In this document: positions 6,659 through 6,659 of the stretch, in pieces
Layout: each line of letters begins with the position of its first letter
Position numbering within the stretch: position 1 is the stretch's first letter
NCBI GenBank assembly: GCA_025458415.1
Contig: JALOSN010000103.1
Coordinates: 1 to 6,659, forward strand
Source of the DNA: Hydrogenophaga sp.
Lineage (GTDB): Bacteria > Pseudomonadota > Gammaproteobacteria > Burkholderiales > Burkholderiaceae_C
Direction of reading: 5' to 3'
Length of the DNA stretch: 6,659 bases
Notes under the pieces: generated by a model
Database searches by the model: none
Seen by the model: the letters and a program-made list of their open reading frames with translations, nothing else
Told to the model about the DNA's origin: nothing
Translations under genes and position numbers: made by a program

Positions 6659-6659
6659 G

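Overview
The window is GC-rich (roughly two thirds G+C), with almost every base inside a gene and third codon positions dominated by G and C. Protein content and codon use suggest a betaproteobacterium of the Burkholderiales, probably Comamonadaceae-like. That placement is inference from family resemblance, not from a marker gene. Two gene blocks converge near base 2673. Neither block's promoter is in the window, because both run in from outside.

Left block, + strand, 1-2671: a gentisate-pathway operon. It holds the C-terminal four fifths of an FAD aromatic hydroxylase (best call 3-hydroxybenzoate 6-hydroxylase, making gentisate), then gentisate 1,2-dioxygenase (ring cleavage to maleylpyruvate), then fumarylpyruvate hydrolase (fumarylpyruvate to fumarate plus pyruvate). 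The dioxygenase is broken: an internal deletion of about 70 bases near 1450 removes roughly 22-24 expected residues and shifts the frame, leaving a 223-residue product with a scrambled tail. The maleylpyruvate isomerase that would link steps two and three is not in the window. The last two genes are preceded by nearly identical short spacers carrying the ribosome binding site.

Right block, - strand, 6659 down to 2675: five genes read in the same direction with tiny gaps. In transcription order they are the C-terminal part of a B12-dependent (class II) ribonucleotide reductase with a cysteine-rich tail, an NnrS-family membrane protein, a YdjA-like nitroreductase, a conserved 134-residue protein of unknown function, and a hemerythrin-domain protein. 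Class II reductase works without oxygen, NnrS is tied to nitric oxide tolerance, and hemerythrins bind O2 or NO through a di-iron site. The block therefore looks like a low-oxygen / nitrosative-stress operon. The 134-residue protein is the least understood member.

The two blocks meet with only three bases between stop codons, and a small inverted repeat lies just beyond the junction. No tRNA, rRNA, CRISPR array, insertion sequence or attachment site was seen, and no gene-free stretch exceeds about 25 bases.
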